Source: an uncultured beta proteobacterium
GTDB taxonomy: Bacteria; Pseudomonadota; Gammaproteobacteria; Burkholderiales; Burkholderiaceae_C
Length of the DNA stretch: 64,000 nt
NCBI GenBank assembly: GCA_903832285.1
Contig: CAILAY010000020.1
Span: 1-64,000 of the forward strand
Reading direction: 5' to 3'
The notes below the pieces were generated by a model. That model worked only from the letters and a program-made list of their open reading frames with translations, was not told the origin of the DNA and ran no database searches. Every line of letters begins with the position of its first letter. The stretch's first letter is position 1. A program made the position numbers and the translations under genes. Of this stretch, positions 9,749-18,929 are shown piece after piece.

Positions 9749-12700
9749 TCAGTCCGCCGCCGGGCGCAGCTTGCGCTGCTTGACCAGCGCATAAATTGCC
9801 GGAATCACCGCCAATGTCAGCACTGTGGACGAGACCATGCCGCCCACCATGGGCGCGGCAATGCGGCTCATCACCTCGGAACCTGTGCCTGTTCCCCACA
9901 TGATCGGCAGTAGTCCGGCCATGATGGCCACGACGGTCATCAACTTGGGCCGTACGCGCTCGACTGCACCTTCCATCACAGCGCCGTAGAGGTCGTCCAC
10001 GCCAGCAGTCCGACCCGCGTCAAGGCATTGGCGCTTGACCGCTTCCCAGGCATGATCAAGGTAGATCAGCATGATGACGCCGGTCTCGGCCGCGACGCCG
10101 GCCAGCGCGATGAAGCCCACGGCCACGGCCACTGACAGGTTGTAGCCCAGCGCCCACATCAGCCAGACGCCACCGACCAGGGCGAACGGAACGGACAGCA
10201 TCACGATCAGCGTTTCCGTGATGCGCCGGAAGTTCAGGTAAAGCAGCAGGAAGATGGTGAGCAGCGTGACCGGAATCACGACCTTCATCTTCTCGATGGC
10301 GCGCTCCATGTACTCGAACTGGCCGCTCCAGGTGATGTAGTAGCCGCTGGGGAAAGTCACCCGCTGTGCCACGGCCTTCTTCGCCTCGGCCACGTAACTG
10401 CCGATGTCGCGGTCGCGGATGTCGACGTAGATGTAGGCCGAAAGCAGGGCGTTTTCCGTGCGGATACCGGGTGCGCCCTTGGCCACCACCACCCTGGCCA
10501 CCTGGCCCAGCGGGATCATCGCGCCGCTCACGGTGGGTATCAGCACTTCGCGCTCGATCTGCTGCGGGTCGCTGCGCAGTTCGCGCGGATAACGCACGCC
10601 CACTCCGTAGCGCTCGCGCCCCTCCACGGTGGTGGTCACGGTCTCACCGCCAAGCGCGCTGCCGACCACGTCGAGCAGGTCCCCCACGCTTAATCCATAG
10701 CGCGCGAGCTGTTCGCGGTCCGGCTCGATATTCAGGTAGTAGCCCCCGGTTATGCGCTCGGCAAAGGCGCTGGTGGTTCCGGGAACGGCCTTCACCACCG
10801 ACTCGATCTGCTTGGCCAGTTTTTCCATTTCGTCCAGGTCCTTGCCGAATACCTTGATGCCGATGGGCGTTCTTATGCCGGTGGACAGCATGTCGATGCG
10901 CGCCTTGATCGGCATGGTCCAGGAGTTGGCGACGCCGGGGAATTGCAGCGCCTGGTCCAGTTCGGCGATGAGCTTGTCGATGGTGAGCCCTGTGCGCCAT
11001 TCGCTTTCGGGCTTGAGATTGATGACGGTCTCGAACATCTCGGTGGGCGCCGGGTCGGTGGCGGTGTTGGCGCGTCCCGCCTTGCCGTAAACCGATGCCA
11101 CTTCGGGAAAACTCTTGATGATCTTGTCCTGTGTTTGCAGCAACTCGGCCGCCTTGGTGATGGACATGCCCGGCAGCGAGGCCGGCATGTACAACAGCGA
11201 GCCTTCGTTCAGCGTCGGCATGAACTCGGAGCCGAGTTGTGACGCGGGGTAGCAGGTGACGATCAATACCAGCAAAGCCGCGAAGATCGTCGACTTCTTC
11301 CAGCGCATGACGCCCGCGATGATCGGTCGATAGACCCAGATCAGAAATCGGTTCACCGGATTCCTCGCCTCCGGCATGATCTTGCCGCGAATGAACAGCA
11401 GCATCAGCACCGGCACCAGCGTGACCGAGAGCATGGCTGCGCCCGCCATGGCGAAGGTCTTGGTGTAGGCCAGCGGCGAGAACAAGCGCCCCTCCTGACC
11501 TTCCAGGCTGAACACGGGCAGGAATGACACGGTGATGATCAGCAGCGAGAAGAACAATGCTGGCCCCACCTCCTTGCACGCCGCCAGCATGGTCTGCGCA
11601 CGCTCTTGCGTGGTGTGCTGCGCGGGCAGGCGTTCCAGGTGCTTGTGCGCGTTCTCGATCATCACGATGGCCGCGTCGATCATGGCGCCGATGGCAATCG
11701 CAATCCCGCCCAGACTCATCAAATTGGAGCTCATGCCCAGCGTTCGCATTGCAATGAAGGAGATCAAAATGCCCACCGGCAGCATCAGGATCGCAACCAG
11801 CGCGCTGCGCACGTGCAGCAGGAAGACGACGCACACCGCCGCGACGATGAGCGACTCCTCCAGCAGCGTGCGCTTGAGCGTTTCGATGGCACGCTTGATC
11901 AGCTCGGAGCGGTCGTACACGGTTTGCACGGTGACGCCTGCAGGCAGGCCGGGGCCGATTTCGGCGATCTTGTCCTTCAAGTTGGCAATCACCTCCAACG
12001 CGTTTTGCCCGTAGCGCGCCATGGCGATGCCTGATACCACTTCGCCTTCACCGTTGAGCTCGGTCACACCCCGGCGCTCATCGGGCATGAGTTCGACTCG
12101 AGCGACGTCGCGGATGAGCACCGGTGTGCCCTTGTCGGCCTTGAGCACCAGCAACTCGATGTCGGACCTGCCGCGCAGGTAGCCCTTGCCGCGCACCATG
12201 TACTCGGTCTCGGCCATCTCCACCGCGCGCCCGCCCACATCGCGGTTCGAGTCACGTATCACCTGCGCCACGCGCATCAAGGGGATGCCGTAGGAGCGCA
12301 GCTTCACCGGGTCCACCGTCACCTGGTAGGTCTGCACGAAGCCGCCCACGGACGCCACCTCGGCCACGCCGTGCGCCTTGGTCAGCTGGTAACGCACATA
12401 CCAGTCCTGGATCGAGCGCAGCTCGGCCAGGGTCTTGTCCTTCGCCAGCAGCGCGTACTGGTAGACCCAGCCCACGCCGGTAGCGTCGGGGCCGATCTGC
12501 GGCGTGATGCCCTTGGGCATGCGGCCCGAGGCGAAGTTGAGGTACTCCAGCACGCGCGATCGTGCCCAGTAGATGTCGGTGCCGTCCTCAAAGATGATGT
12601 AGACGAAGGACGCTCCAAAGAAGGAGAAGCCGCGAACCACTTTGGACTTCGGTACCGAAAGCATGGACGTCGTGAGCGGGTACGTGACCTGATCCTCCAC

Positions 12701-12880
12701 CACCTGCGGCGCCTGGCCGGGAAACTCGGTGTAGACGATGACCTGCACGTCCGAGAGGTCGGGCAGGGCGTCGATGGGTGTGCGCAACACGGCGAACACG
12801 CCCCAGAGAACAATGAAGAGCGTGGCCAGCAGAACCAGCAAGCGGTTCTTGCCCGACCATTCGATGAGGTGGGAGAGCAT
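9749..12880 (-). CDS. Heavy-metal efflux RND pump (CusA/CzcA family)
   Basis: This 1043-residue inner-membrane RND transporter of the HME subfamily has twelve predicted membrane segments and two large periplasmic loops. The usual N-terminal TPIDALPDLSDVQV and VEDQVTYPLTTSML segments are present. The methionine in RIDMLSTGI matches CusA Met573, but the other two CusA relay positions read Leu and Thr here (ARYGLSV and LIPTVSG). The exported metal is therefore uncertain between Cu/Ag and Co/Zn/Cd types. It is the last gene of a CBA operon and drives efflux with the proton gradient. Confidence 0.9.
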   Translation of the reverse strand: MLSHLIEWSGKNRLLVLLATLFIVLWGVFAVLRTPIDALPDLSDVQVIVYTEFPGQAPQVVEDQVTYPLTTSMLSVPKSKVVRGFSFFGASFVYIIFEDGTDIYWARSRVLEYLNFASGRMPKGITPQIGPDATGVGWVYQYALLAKDKTLAELRSIQDWYVRYQLTKAHGVAEVASVGGFVQTYQVTVDPVKLRSYGIPLMRVAQVIRDSNRDVGGRAVEMAETEYMVRGKGYLRGRSDIELLVLKADKGTPVLIRDVARVELMPDERRGVTELNGEGEVVSGIAMARYGQNALEVIANLKDKIAEIGPGLPAGVTVQTVYDRSELIKRAIETLKRTLLEESLIVAAVCVVFLLHVRSALVAILMLPVGILISFIAMRTLGMSSNLMSLGGIAIAIGAMIDAAIVMIENAHKHLERLPAQHTTQERAQTMLAACKEVGPALFFSLLIITVSFLPVFSLEGQEGRLFSPLAYTKTFAMAGAAMLSVTLVPVLMLLFIRGKIMPEARNPVNRFLIWVYRPIIAGVMRWKKSTIFAALLVLIVTCYPASQLGSEFMPTLNEGSLLYMPASLPGMSITKAAELLQTQDKIIKSFPEVASVYGKAGRANTATDPAPTEMFETVINLKPESEWRTGLTIDKLIAELDQALQFPGVANSWTMPIKARIDMLSTGIRTPIGIKVFGKDLDEMEKLAKQIESVVKAVPGTTSAFAERITGGYYLNIEPDREQLARYGLSVGDLLDVVGSALGGETVTTTVEGRERYGVGVRYPRELRSDPQQIEREVLIPTVSGAMIPLGQVARVVVAKGAPGIRTENALLSAYIYVDIRDRDIGSYVAEAKKAVAQRVTFPSGYYITWSGQFEYMERAIEKMKVVIPVTLLTIFLLLYLNFRRITETLIVMLSVPFALVGGVWLMWALGYNLSVAVAVGFIALAGVAAETGVIMLIYLDHAWEAVKRQCLDAGRTAGVDDLYGAVMEGAVERVRPKLMTVVAIMAGLLPIMWGTGTGSEVMSRIAAPMVGGMVSSTVLTLAVIPAIYALVKQRKLRPAAD

Positions 12881-12892
12881 AGTGTGCTTTCG

Positions 12893-14233
12893 TCAATGAG
12901 CGGCGTGGGCTTCAGACGGTCCACTGGCCGGGACTGCCGGTGCCATGCCGAAGCCGGTTATGGCGGCCTTGAGGTTGCTCTCGGCGTCGATCAGGAAGTT
13001 GGCGGAAACCACGACCTGTTCACGCTCTTTCACGCCAACGAGCACCTGAACGTAGTCGTCGCTGCGCAACCCCAGCTTGACCTCGCGTGGCTCGAACCGC
13101 CCCGCGCCCTGCTGCACCAGCACGACCTGGCGCCTACCCGAGTCAATCACGGCGGAAACGGGCACGCTGACTTGCGCGGAGTGCGCCGGCGTTGCCAATT
13201 CCACCTGCGCAAACATCCCGGGTTTGAGCAGCAGGCCGGGGTTGGCGAGTTCCACGCGTACTTGCACGGTGCGGGTTTCCGCCTTGAGCGTGGGGTAGAC
13301 GTAGGTCACGCGACCAGCGAACGCCTTGTCCGGGTAAGCGCTCACCAGAGCCCGCGCGTGCTGCCCTGATTTGACAAGGGCGATGTCTTGCTCGAACACG
13401 TCGGCGATGATCCACACCGATGACAGATCTGCGACCTGGTAGAGCGTTTCGCCCGGCATGAAGCGCATACCTTGCACCGCCTTCTTCTCCATCACGACGC
13501 CGCTCACGGGCGAGAGAAAACTCACGCTGCGTCGGGCCTCGCCTGACCGGGTCAGCGCCTTTATTTGCGCCTCCGAGATGTCCCAGTTGCGCAGCCGCGC
13601 CAGCGCGGATTGCGCCAGCTGGGTCATGCTCATCAGGGCCGCGTCGCCCGCGCCCTTGAGCGACTCCTGGCCCTGCGCCGCCAACGCGTATTCGCGCTGC
13701 GCCGAGACCAGCTCGGGGCTGTAGACCTCGAACAGCGGCTGGCCTTTCGTGACCCACTGTCCGGTGACGTTCACGTGCAGGTGCTCCACGTAGCCTTCGA
13801 ACTTGGGGGCGATGGAGAACAGGCGGCGTTCGTCGGGTTCGATGCGGCCGGCAGCGCGCACCTGGCGCTGTAGCGTGCGCAGCTGCGCCGCCTCGGTGCG
13901 GACGCCCAGTTTCTGGATTTTTTCCGTGCTCAGGTTCAGGTGCGGCACGCCAGTGGAGTTGCCGGAGCCGGTCGCGTCCTCGCCCTCAAACACGGCGATG
14001 TAGTCCATTCCCATGGGGTCCTTCTTGGGAGTAGGCGAGGTGTCTGGCAAGCCCATGGGGTTGCGGTAGTAAAGCAATTGGCGCACCTTGGGCGCGCCGG
14101 CCACGCTGGCTGCAGGCGCAGCGGCCAAAGGCGCGTCGCTGGTGTGGCCGCGCTGACCCAGCCAGTAGCCGCCGCCTGCGGTCAGGAGCGCGAGCGCCAT
14201 CACGCCCAGAGCTGCGATGGGTGTGGTCTTCAT
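12893..14233 (-). CDS. Periplasmic adaptor of heavy-metal efflux system (CusB-like)
   Basis: This 446-residue membrane-fusion protein has an N-terminal membrane anchor. It then carries a heavy-metal-binding domain with YYRNPMGLPDTSPTPKKDPM near residues 55-75, a motif usual in CusB-type adaptors. A hairpin/lipoyl region and beta-barrel follow (GYVEHLHVNVTGQWVTKGQP). The C-terminal stretch AHAAH could add metal ligands. It overlaps the outer-membrane gene upstream by 4 nt (ATGA) and precedes the pump gene by 12 nt, forming one translation-coupled operon. Confidence 0.9.
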   Translation of the reverse strand: MKTTPIAALGVMALALLTAGGGYWLGQRGHTSDAPLAAAPAASVAGAPKVRQLLYYRNPMGLPDTSPTPKKDPMGMDYIAVFEGEDATGSGNSTGVPHLNLSTEKIQKLGVRTEAAQLRTLQRQVRAAGRIEPDERRLFSIAPKFEGYVEHLHVNVTGQWVTKGQPLFEVYSPELVSAQREYALAAQGQESLKGAGDAALMSMTQLAQSALARLRNWDISEAQIKALTRSGEARRSVSFLSPVSGVVMEKKAVQGMRFMPGETLYQVADLSSVWIIADVFEQDIALVKSGQHARALVSAYPDKAFAGRVTYVYPTLKAETRTVQVRVELANPGLLLKPGMFAQVELATPAHSAQVSVPVSAVIDSGRRQVVLVQQGAGRFEPREVKLGLRSDDYVQVLVGVKEREQVVVSANFLIDAESNLKAAITGFGMAPAVPASGPSEAHAAH

Positions 14234-15504
14234 ACATCTTCTCCCAAAATTCGTTCGATCTCATTCAGTTGCATCTGGGCGTCCAACTGGACCTTGAGTT
14301 GGTTCAGGCGCACGAGTCGGATCTGTCTTTGGGCGTCCAGCAACGTGGCAAAGTCGACCTTGCCCGTCTCGTAAGCCGCCAGCGCAGACTGAAAAGTGAG
14401 CTCGGCCTGCGGCAACAGCCTGGTTTGCGTGAGCTCATCGGTGCGCTGTGCGGCTTCCAGTGCGGACAGGCTTTGCGTGAGTTCGGTGAAAACCTGATTC
14501 GCTGCCGCCTGGCGGCGTTCGCGCGCGGCTGCCAGCATGGCTTCGGCCTCGCGCTCCTGTGCGGCCCGACTTCCCTGCTGCAGCGGGATGTTGATCTCGA
14601 ACATGAGCTCCCATTCCTTCACCCGCGTGCCGGTCTGCATCGGCGCCACGCCAAAGGTGAAATCGGGATAGCGGTTCTTTGACACAAGTTCCCGATTCTT
14701 CTGTGCCGACAGGATGCGCGCGTCTTCGGTGAAGAGTTGCGGGTTGTTCGCCTGCGCACGCTCGCTTAGGCGATTCCAGTCGAGCTTGTCGGGCTTGGGC
14801 AGGCTGCGCAGCACGGCTGCATCGGCCAGCGGCGCGTTGGCGGGGCGGGCCAGCAGTGAGTTCATGCGCGCATGCAGGTGATGGTGTTCCATGCCGAGCG
14901 CGATCTGTTCGCTGCTCAGGCCGCCTTGCTCCACCTGAGCCCGAATCGCGTCCTGCTGGGCCGAGAGTCCGCCGGCGTAGCGCGATAGCGCGATCTTTTC
15001 CAACTGCTCCATCAGTGTCAGATTCTCGGCCACAAGTTGCTCGCTGCGCTGCAGGAAATAGAGCTGGGCGTGGGTGGTTTTGATGCGGCTGGAGAGCTCG
15101 CTCCAGGTGCCGCGAGTACGGCCCTGCGCACCGAGTGCTTCTTGCTGCGCGACGTCGCGCTTCAGGTCGCGCTTGCCGAACCACGGTACCTCCTGCATCC
15201 ACAGGTAGGCGGTCTTGCCTACACGACCGGGGAGCACAGAAGGATTTTGTTCGCCCATGCGTGTAATGTCGGACAGCGTGGCACGAAAGCGCGGATCGCT
15301 CAGGGCGCCAGCGGGAACGACGCGTTCGTCGGCCGCCTGAGCTTCATAGCGCATCGCGGCGAGTTCGGGGTTGTGTTCCTGCGCGTAGACCAGGAGCGAC
15401 TCGATAGTGGCTCCCGGCACAAACTCGGCGGCGCGCAGCGCCATGCTGCAACTGCAGGCGAGTGCGACGAACGTGGCGATCAAAGGGTGGCGAAGTGTCT
15501 TCAT
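14230..15504 (-). CDS. Outer-membrane efflux channel (CusC/CzcC, TolC family)
   Basis: This 424-residue protein of the OEP/TolC family is the first gene of the metal efflux operon. It has a signal peptide (MKTLRHPLIATFVALACSCS) and two OEP repeats of long alpha-helical hairpins, for example LAQTRLLPQAEL-type heptads near residues 330-400. Its partners are the adaptor and pump encoded directly downstream on the same strand. It would form the trimeric outer-membrane conduit. No metal-binding motif is evident in it. Confidence 0.88.
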   Translation of the reverse strand: MKTLRHPLIATFVALACSCSMALRAAEFVPGATIESLLVYAQEHNPELAAMRYEAQAADERVVPAGALSDPRFRATLSDITRMGEQNPSVLPGRVGKTAYLWMQEVPWFGKRDLKRDVAQQEALGAQGRTRGTWSELSSRIKTTHAQLYFLQRSEQLVAENLTLMEQLEKIALSRYAGGLSAQQDAIRAQVEQGGLSSEQIALGMEHHHLHARMNSLLARPANAPLADAAVLRSLPKPDKLDWNRLSERAQANNPQLFTEDARILSAQKNRELVSKNRYPDFTFGVAPMQTGTRVKEWELMFEINIPLQQGSRAAQEREAEAMLAAARERRQAAANQVFTELTQSLSALEAAQRTDELTQTRLLPQAELTFQSALAAYETGKVDFATLLDAQRQIRLVRLNQLKVQLDAQMQLNEIERILGEDV

Positions 15505-15601
15505 GTTGTCTGTTCCAAAGGCGACCGGCGTAGCAGCGGTCCAAATCCTGCGCGGTCACGGGAGCAGGAATGCCCGTTCGGGGCGAACAGACCCCAGCCC
15601 G

Positions 15602-15616
15602 GTCCAGAGTCTGGAC
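15602..15616. repeat. Short palindrome GTCCAG-N3-CTGGAC before the efflux operon
   Basis: A perfect 6-bp inverted repeat separated by 3 bases lies in the 130-nt gap between the small Cys/His-rich protein gene and the efflux operon. It is about 100 nt upstream of the first efflux gene. It could be an operator or a weak hairpin. No T-run follows it, so it is not a convincing terminator. Confidence 0.3.
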
Positions 15617-15634
15617 GTGCTGGGGCCCTGGAAC

Positions 15635-15985
15635 TCAGACGATGGGTGGTTCGACGCTCAGCACGCGGTCGGCACTGGCGAAGTTGAAGGCGCTGGCTCC
15701 CACCAGGACGTGCGTCGATGCAGCCAGGCAGGCGCTGTCGATGGATGCCTCCAACGCCAGCGTGTGACACGCTTGGCAAGCACTGCAGGCGTCTTGCCCG
15801 GCACCCGTGTCGTGGGCCGGTGCCAACGCTGCGCCGACCCCGTGCATGTCACAGTGGTGATGCGATGCACCGGCCTGCGCCGCAGCCTGGATCGGACCCC
15901 GCACCATCTCTCCGGCCATCGCGTCCCCCACCCAGCCGCGCAAGGGCAGCAGGGCGATCATGAAAGCGATGACGTAGGAGCGCAT
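15635..15985 (-). CDS. Small secreted Cys/His-rich protein near metal efflux genes
   Basis: This is a 116-residue protein starting at MRSYVIAFM with a signal peptide. The mature part carries two potential metal-binding clusters, HHHCDMH (about residue 42) and CSACQACH (about residue 70). The second resembles a CxxC-x-x-C-H arrangement but lacks other cytochrome features. It lies immediately upstream of the efflux operon on the same strand. Copper-resistance loci often contain short secreted proteins of this kind, so metal binding in the periplasm is a reasonable inference. I do not recognise a named family with certainty. Confidence 0.6.
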   Translation of the reverse strand: MRSYVIAFMIALLPLRGWVGDAMAGEMVRGPIQAAAQAGASHHHCDMHGVGAALAPAHDTGAGQDACSACQACHTLALEASIDSACLAASTHVLVGASAFNFASADRVLSVEPPIV

Positions 15986-16036
15986 GGCGCAGATGATACG
16001 ACAACACAAACCCCTTCGGACTGTCGTAAATCAAGC

Positions 16037-17020
16037 TCAAGGACTGACGCCCCGGGGCAGCGCAATGCCTTTTTCCGCCATCACTTCACGCAAGCGGTTG
16101 GGATAGTCGGTGATGATCCCGTCAACTCCCCAGTCGATGATGCGCTCCATCTGGGTTTTGTCATTCACGGTCCATGGAATGACCTGCAGTTCCAGTGCGT
16201 GCGCCTCCTTGACCGCCGCGGCATTCAGGTTGTTAAAGTTCGGCGCCCAGATGATCCCGCGGGCCGGTCCCGCCGAAGCCCGCACCATGCGCGGCACCGA
16301 ACCCCCAAAATCGCTCAGCCGCCGGCCGGCGGTCCAGGCTGCATCGGTGACCGTGCTGTTCGTTGGGAAATCCGTGCCGAGGTACATCGTGCGCAGCCCG
16401 GGCTCAAGGCGGTGCAGCAGTTCCAGTGTGCGCCAATCAAAGCTTTGCACCATCACGCGTTGGGTCATGCCGGCATCGCGGATCGCTTTGAGCAGGATGT
16501 CGACGAAGGCCTCCGGTGCGAGCGTGTCGTCGGGATGGTGCGGGTTGATCTTGGTTTCAATGTCGAAGTGGATGCCGTTTGCGCCCATGTCAGTAGCCAG
16601 TTTGAACACCTCTGCCAGCGTCGGAATGCGCTGCCCATCGCGCGGCTGCTGCTCTGGGAAATCGCGCCCGTACTTGTGCGACGGGTTCAGGCGACCCACG
16701 TCGTAGGTCTTGAGCTGCGCAAGCGCAAGCGACTTGATCAGTGGCGCATTCCCGGTCAACCACTGGCCTTGCGCATCGCGCGTGAAAGCAGGGTTCAGCG
16801 CCGGGTCGTGGGAGATCACGGGAACTCCGTCAGCGGTGATCGCGATGTCCATCTCCAGCGTGGTCGTCCCCAGGCGGATCGCGTTCTCGAAGGAAGTCAG
16901 CGTGTTTTCGGGTCGCAGACCGCGCCCGCCACGGTGTGCCTGCAGGTCGAACGCGTGTGCTCGCAGCGTCGCAAAAAATAGCAGAACCAGAGCGATGCGA
17001 ACGGCTCTGGAGACCCGCAC
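16037..17020 (-). CDS. Glycerophosphodiester phosphodiesterase (secreted)
   Basis: This 327-residue GDPD-family enzyme begins at a GTG 2 nt after the aapP stop; no ATG gives a sensible N terminus. A signal peptide (residues about 1-22) is followed by the catalytic start AHRGGRGLRPENT, in which His and Arg act, and by LEMDIAITADGVPVISHD, which supplies metal ligands. Further family motifs are HFDIETK and DGIITDYP. It would hydrolyse glycerophosphodiesters to glycerol-3-phosphate in the periplasm. Its position suggests cotranscription with the amino-acid transporter, though the functional link is unclear. Confidence 0.87.
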   Translation of the reverse strand: MRVSRAVRIALVLLFFATLRAHAFDLQAHRGGRGLRPENTLTSFENAIRLGTTTLEMDIAITADGVPVISHDPALNPAFTRDAQGQWLTGNAPLIKSLALAQLKTYDVGRLNPSHKYGRDFPEQQPRDGQRIPTLAEVFKLATDMGANGIHFDIETKINPHHPDDTLAPEAFVDILLKAIRDAGMTQRVMVQSFDWRTLELLHRLEPGLRTMYLGTDFPTNSTVTDAAWTAGRRLSDFGGSVPRMVRASAGPARGIIWAPNFNNLNAAAVKEAHALELQVIPWTVNDKTQMERIIDWGVDGIITDYPNRLREVMAEKGIALPRGVSP

Positions 17021-17022
17021 GG

Positions 17023-17766
17023 TCAATGCCCCAGGATCTTGGACAGAAAGTCGCGGCTGCGCTCGTTTTGCGGATGGTTGAAGAAATCGTGCGGATTGTT
17101 CTGCTCGACGATCTGGCCCTGGTCCATGAAGATTACGCGGTCGGCAACGGCCTTGGCAAAACCCATTTCGTGCGTCACGCACAGCATGGTGATGCCCTGG
17201 TTGGCCATCTCGACCATCACGTCCAACACCTCCTTGATCATCTCGGGGTCCAGCGCCGAAGTGGGTTCGTCAAACAGCATGATCTTCGGTTTGAGGCACA
17301 GCGCGCGCGCAATCGCCACGCGCTGCTGCTGGCCGCCGGAGAGCTGCAACGGGTACTTGCCAGCCTGCTCTGCGATGCGCACGCGCTGCAGCTGCGCCAT
17401 GGCGCGCTCTTCGGCTTCCTTCTTCGGCATCTTGCCCACCCACATCGGGGAGAGCGTCAGGTTTTCCAGCACTGTGAGGTGCGGGAACAGGTTGAACTGC
17501 TGGAACACCATGCCGACCTTTTTGCGAATGTCGTCGATCGCCTTGACGTCGTCCGTGACCTCGACGCCGTCCACATACAGATGGCCTTCCTGGTGTTCTT
17601 CGAGCCGGTTGATGCAGCGGATCAGCGTGGATTTGCCCGAGCCGGACGGGCCGCAAATGACGATGCGCTCGCCCGGTGCCACGTTCAGGTCGATATCGCG
17701 CAACACGTGAAAATTGTTGCCGTACCACTTGTTGAGCTTGTCAAATTTGATGATGGGTTCGGTCAT
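17023..17766 (-). CDS. aapP: Amino-acid ABC transporter ATP-binding protein (AapP/GlnQ type)
   Basis: This 247-residue ABC ATPase has Walker [11 protein letters not shown]-loop [13 protein letters not shown], signature [15 protein letters not shown] and Walker [15 protein letters not shown], in the order typical of polar amino-acid importers. It is the last transport gene of the aapJQMP cluster on the minus strand, following the permease gene by 46 nt. It would form the cytoplasmic dimer powering the AapQ/AapM permease. Confidence 0.92.
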   Translation of the reverse strand: MTEPIIKFDKLNKWYGNNFHVLRDIDLNVAPGERIVICGPSGSGKSTLIRCINRLEEHQEGHLYVDGVEVTDDVKAIDDIRKKVGMVFQQFNLFPHLTVLENLTLSPMWVGKMPKKEAEERAMAQLQRVRIAEQAGKYPLQLSGGQQQRVAIARALCLKPKIMLFDEPTSALDPEMIKEVLDVMVEMANQGITMLCVTHEMGFAKAVADRVIFMDQGQIVEQNNPHDFFNHPQNERSRDFLSKILGH

Positions 17767-17812
17767 GATGATTTCGGTTTGAGAGGAGTCGGAACAGCTG
17801 TGGCCGGGCGGC

Positions 17813-18916
17813 TCAACGGGCCTTGCCTTTGTTAACCTGTTTTTCCACCCAGATGCTGTAGCGGGACATGGAGAAACAGAAGATGAAATAGATCAGGGCA
17901 ATGAAGATGTAGCCCTCGATCATGAAAGGCCGCCAGTTGGCGTCCGAGTTCAGTCCCATCGACAAGGCGCCGGTGAGTTCGTACAGGCTAACGATGGTCA
18001 CCAGGGAAGTGTCCTTGAACGTTGAAATAAAGTTGTTCATGATACTGGGCACGACCATCGCCAAAGCCTGTGGCAGTACGATCTTGCGCTGGGTTTGCCA
18101 GTAGGACAGACCCAGGGTGGCGGCGGCTTCGATCTGCCCCTTGGGAATGGCCTGCAGTCCACCGCGAATGACCTCCGCCATGTAGGCAGCAGAGAACAGT
18201 GTGATGCCCGCCAGAACGCGAATCAACACGTCGATGCTCAGACCCTGCGGCATGAAAAGCGGGAACATGAACGACGCCATGAAGAGCACCGAAATCAGTG
18301 GCACGCCCCGGATCAACTCGACGTAGATCGTGCAAAAAGTGCGGATCGCCGGCAGGTTGGAGCGCCGCCCCAGGGCCACCGCCAGTGCGATCGGGAACGA
18401 CATCACCAACGACAGGGTTGCCAGCAGAATGGTCAGTGGCAGTCCACCCCAGCGGTCTGTTTCCACCTTGGTCAGACCCAGTACATTGCCATACATGAGG
18501 ATGAAGAATAGCGACAAAACGACCACCCACAGGAGGGCCAGCCAGGGTCGCCAGAAGGCGCGCGTGCAACTGGTCACCAACAGACCCAGCATCAGGACTG
18601 TGGCTACCAGAGGGCGCCATTGCTCCTCGAAGGGATAGCGTCCGGCCAGGATGATGCGGTATTTCTCAGCAATCACACCCCAGCAGGCGCCGACTCCGTC
18701 GACATGGCACGCACTGTAGTCGGGCAGCCAGGCAGCGCGAAACACGGCCCAACTCAGCAGCGGTGGAACCACATTCAGGAGAATGGCACCGATTGCCAGG
18801 GTCATGAGTGCGGTCACCCAATCGCCGAACAGATTGGACCGGACCCAACCGAGTACGCCGGTGGTCTGAACAGGTGCCGGTCGCGGCGCAATGGCGTTAA
18901 AAGTTTGTGCGGTCAT
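17813..18916 (-). CDS. aapM: General L-amino-acid ABC transporter permease AapM
   Basis: This 367-residue permease has an N-terminal multi-helix extension and a C-terminal BPD_transp_1 domain. The EAA loop reads [21 protein letters not shown], and [13 protein letters not shown] marks the His/Glu/Gln/Arg/Opine 3-TM subfamily. The large loop between the first helices contains several Cys, as seen in AapM proteins. It lies 13 nt after aapQ and should pair with that permease. Confidence 0.9.
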   Translation of the reverse strand: MTAQTFNAIAPRPAPVQTTGVLGWVRSNLFGDWVTALMTLAIGAILLNVVPPLLSWAVFRAAWLPDYSACHVDGVGACWGVIAEKYRIILAGRYPFEEQWRPLVATVLMLGLLVTSCTRAFWRPWLALLWVVVLSLFFILMYGNVLGLTKVETDRWGGLPLTILLATLSLVMSFPIALAVALGRRSNLPAIRTFCTIYVELIRGVPLISVLFMASFMFPLFMPQGLSIDVLIRVLAGITLFSAAYMAEVIRGGLQAIPKGQIEAAATLGLSYWQTQRKIVLPQALAMVVPSIMNNFISTFKDTSLVTIVSLYELTGALSMGLNSDANWRPFMIEGYIFIALIYFIFCFSMSRYSIWVEKQVNKGKAR

Positions 18917-18929
18917 GGTGATGTCCTTC

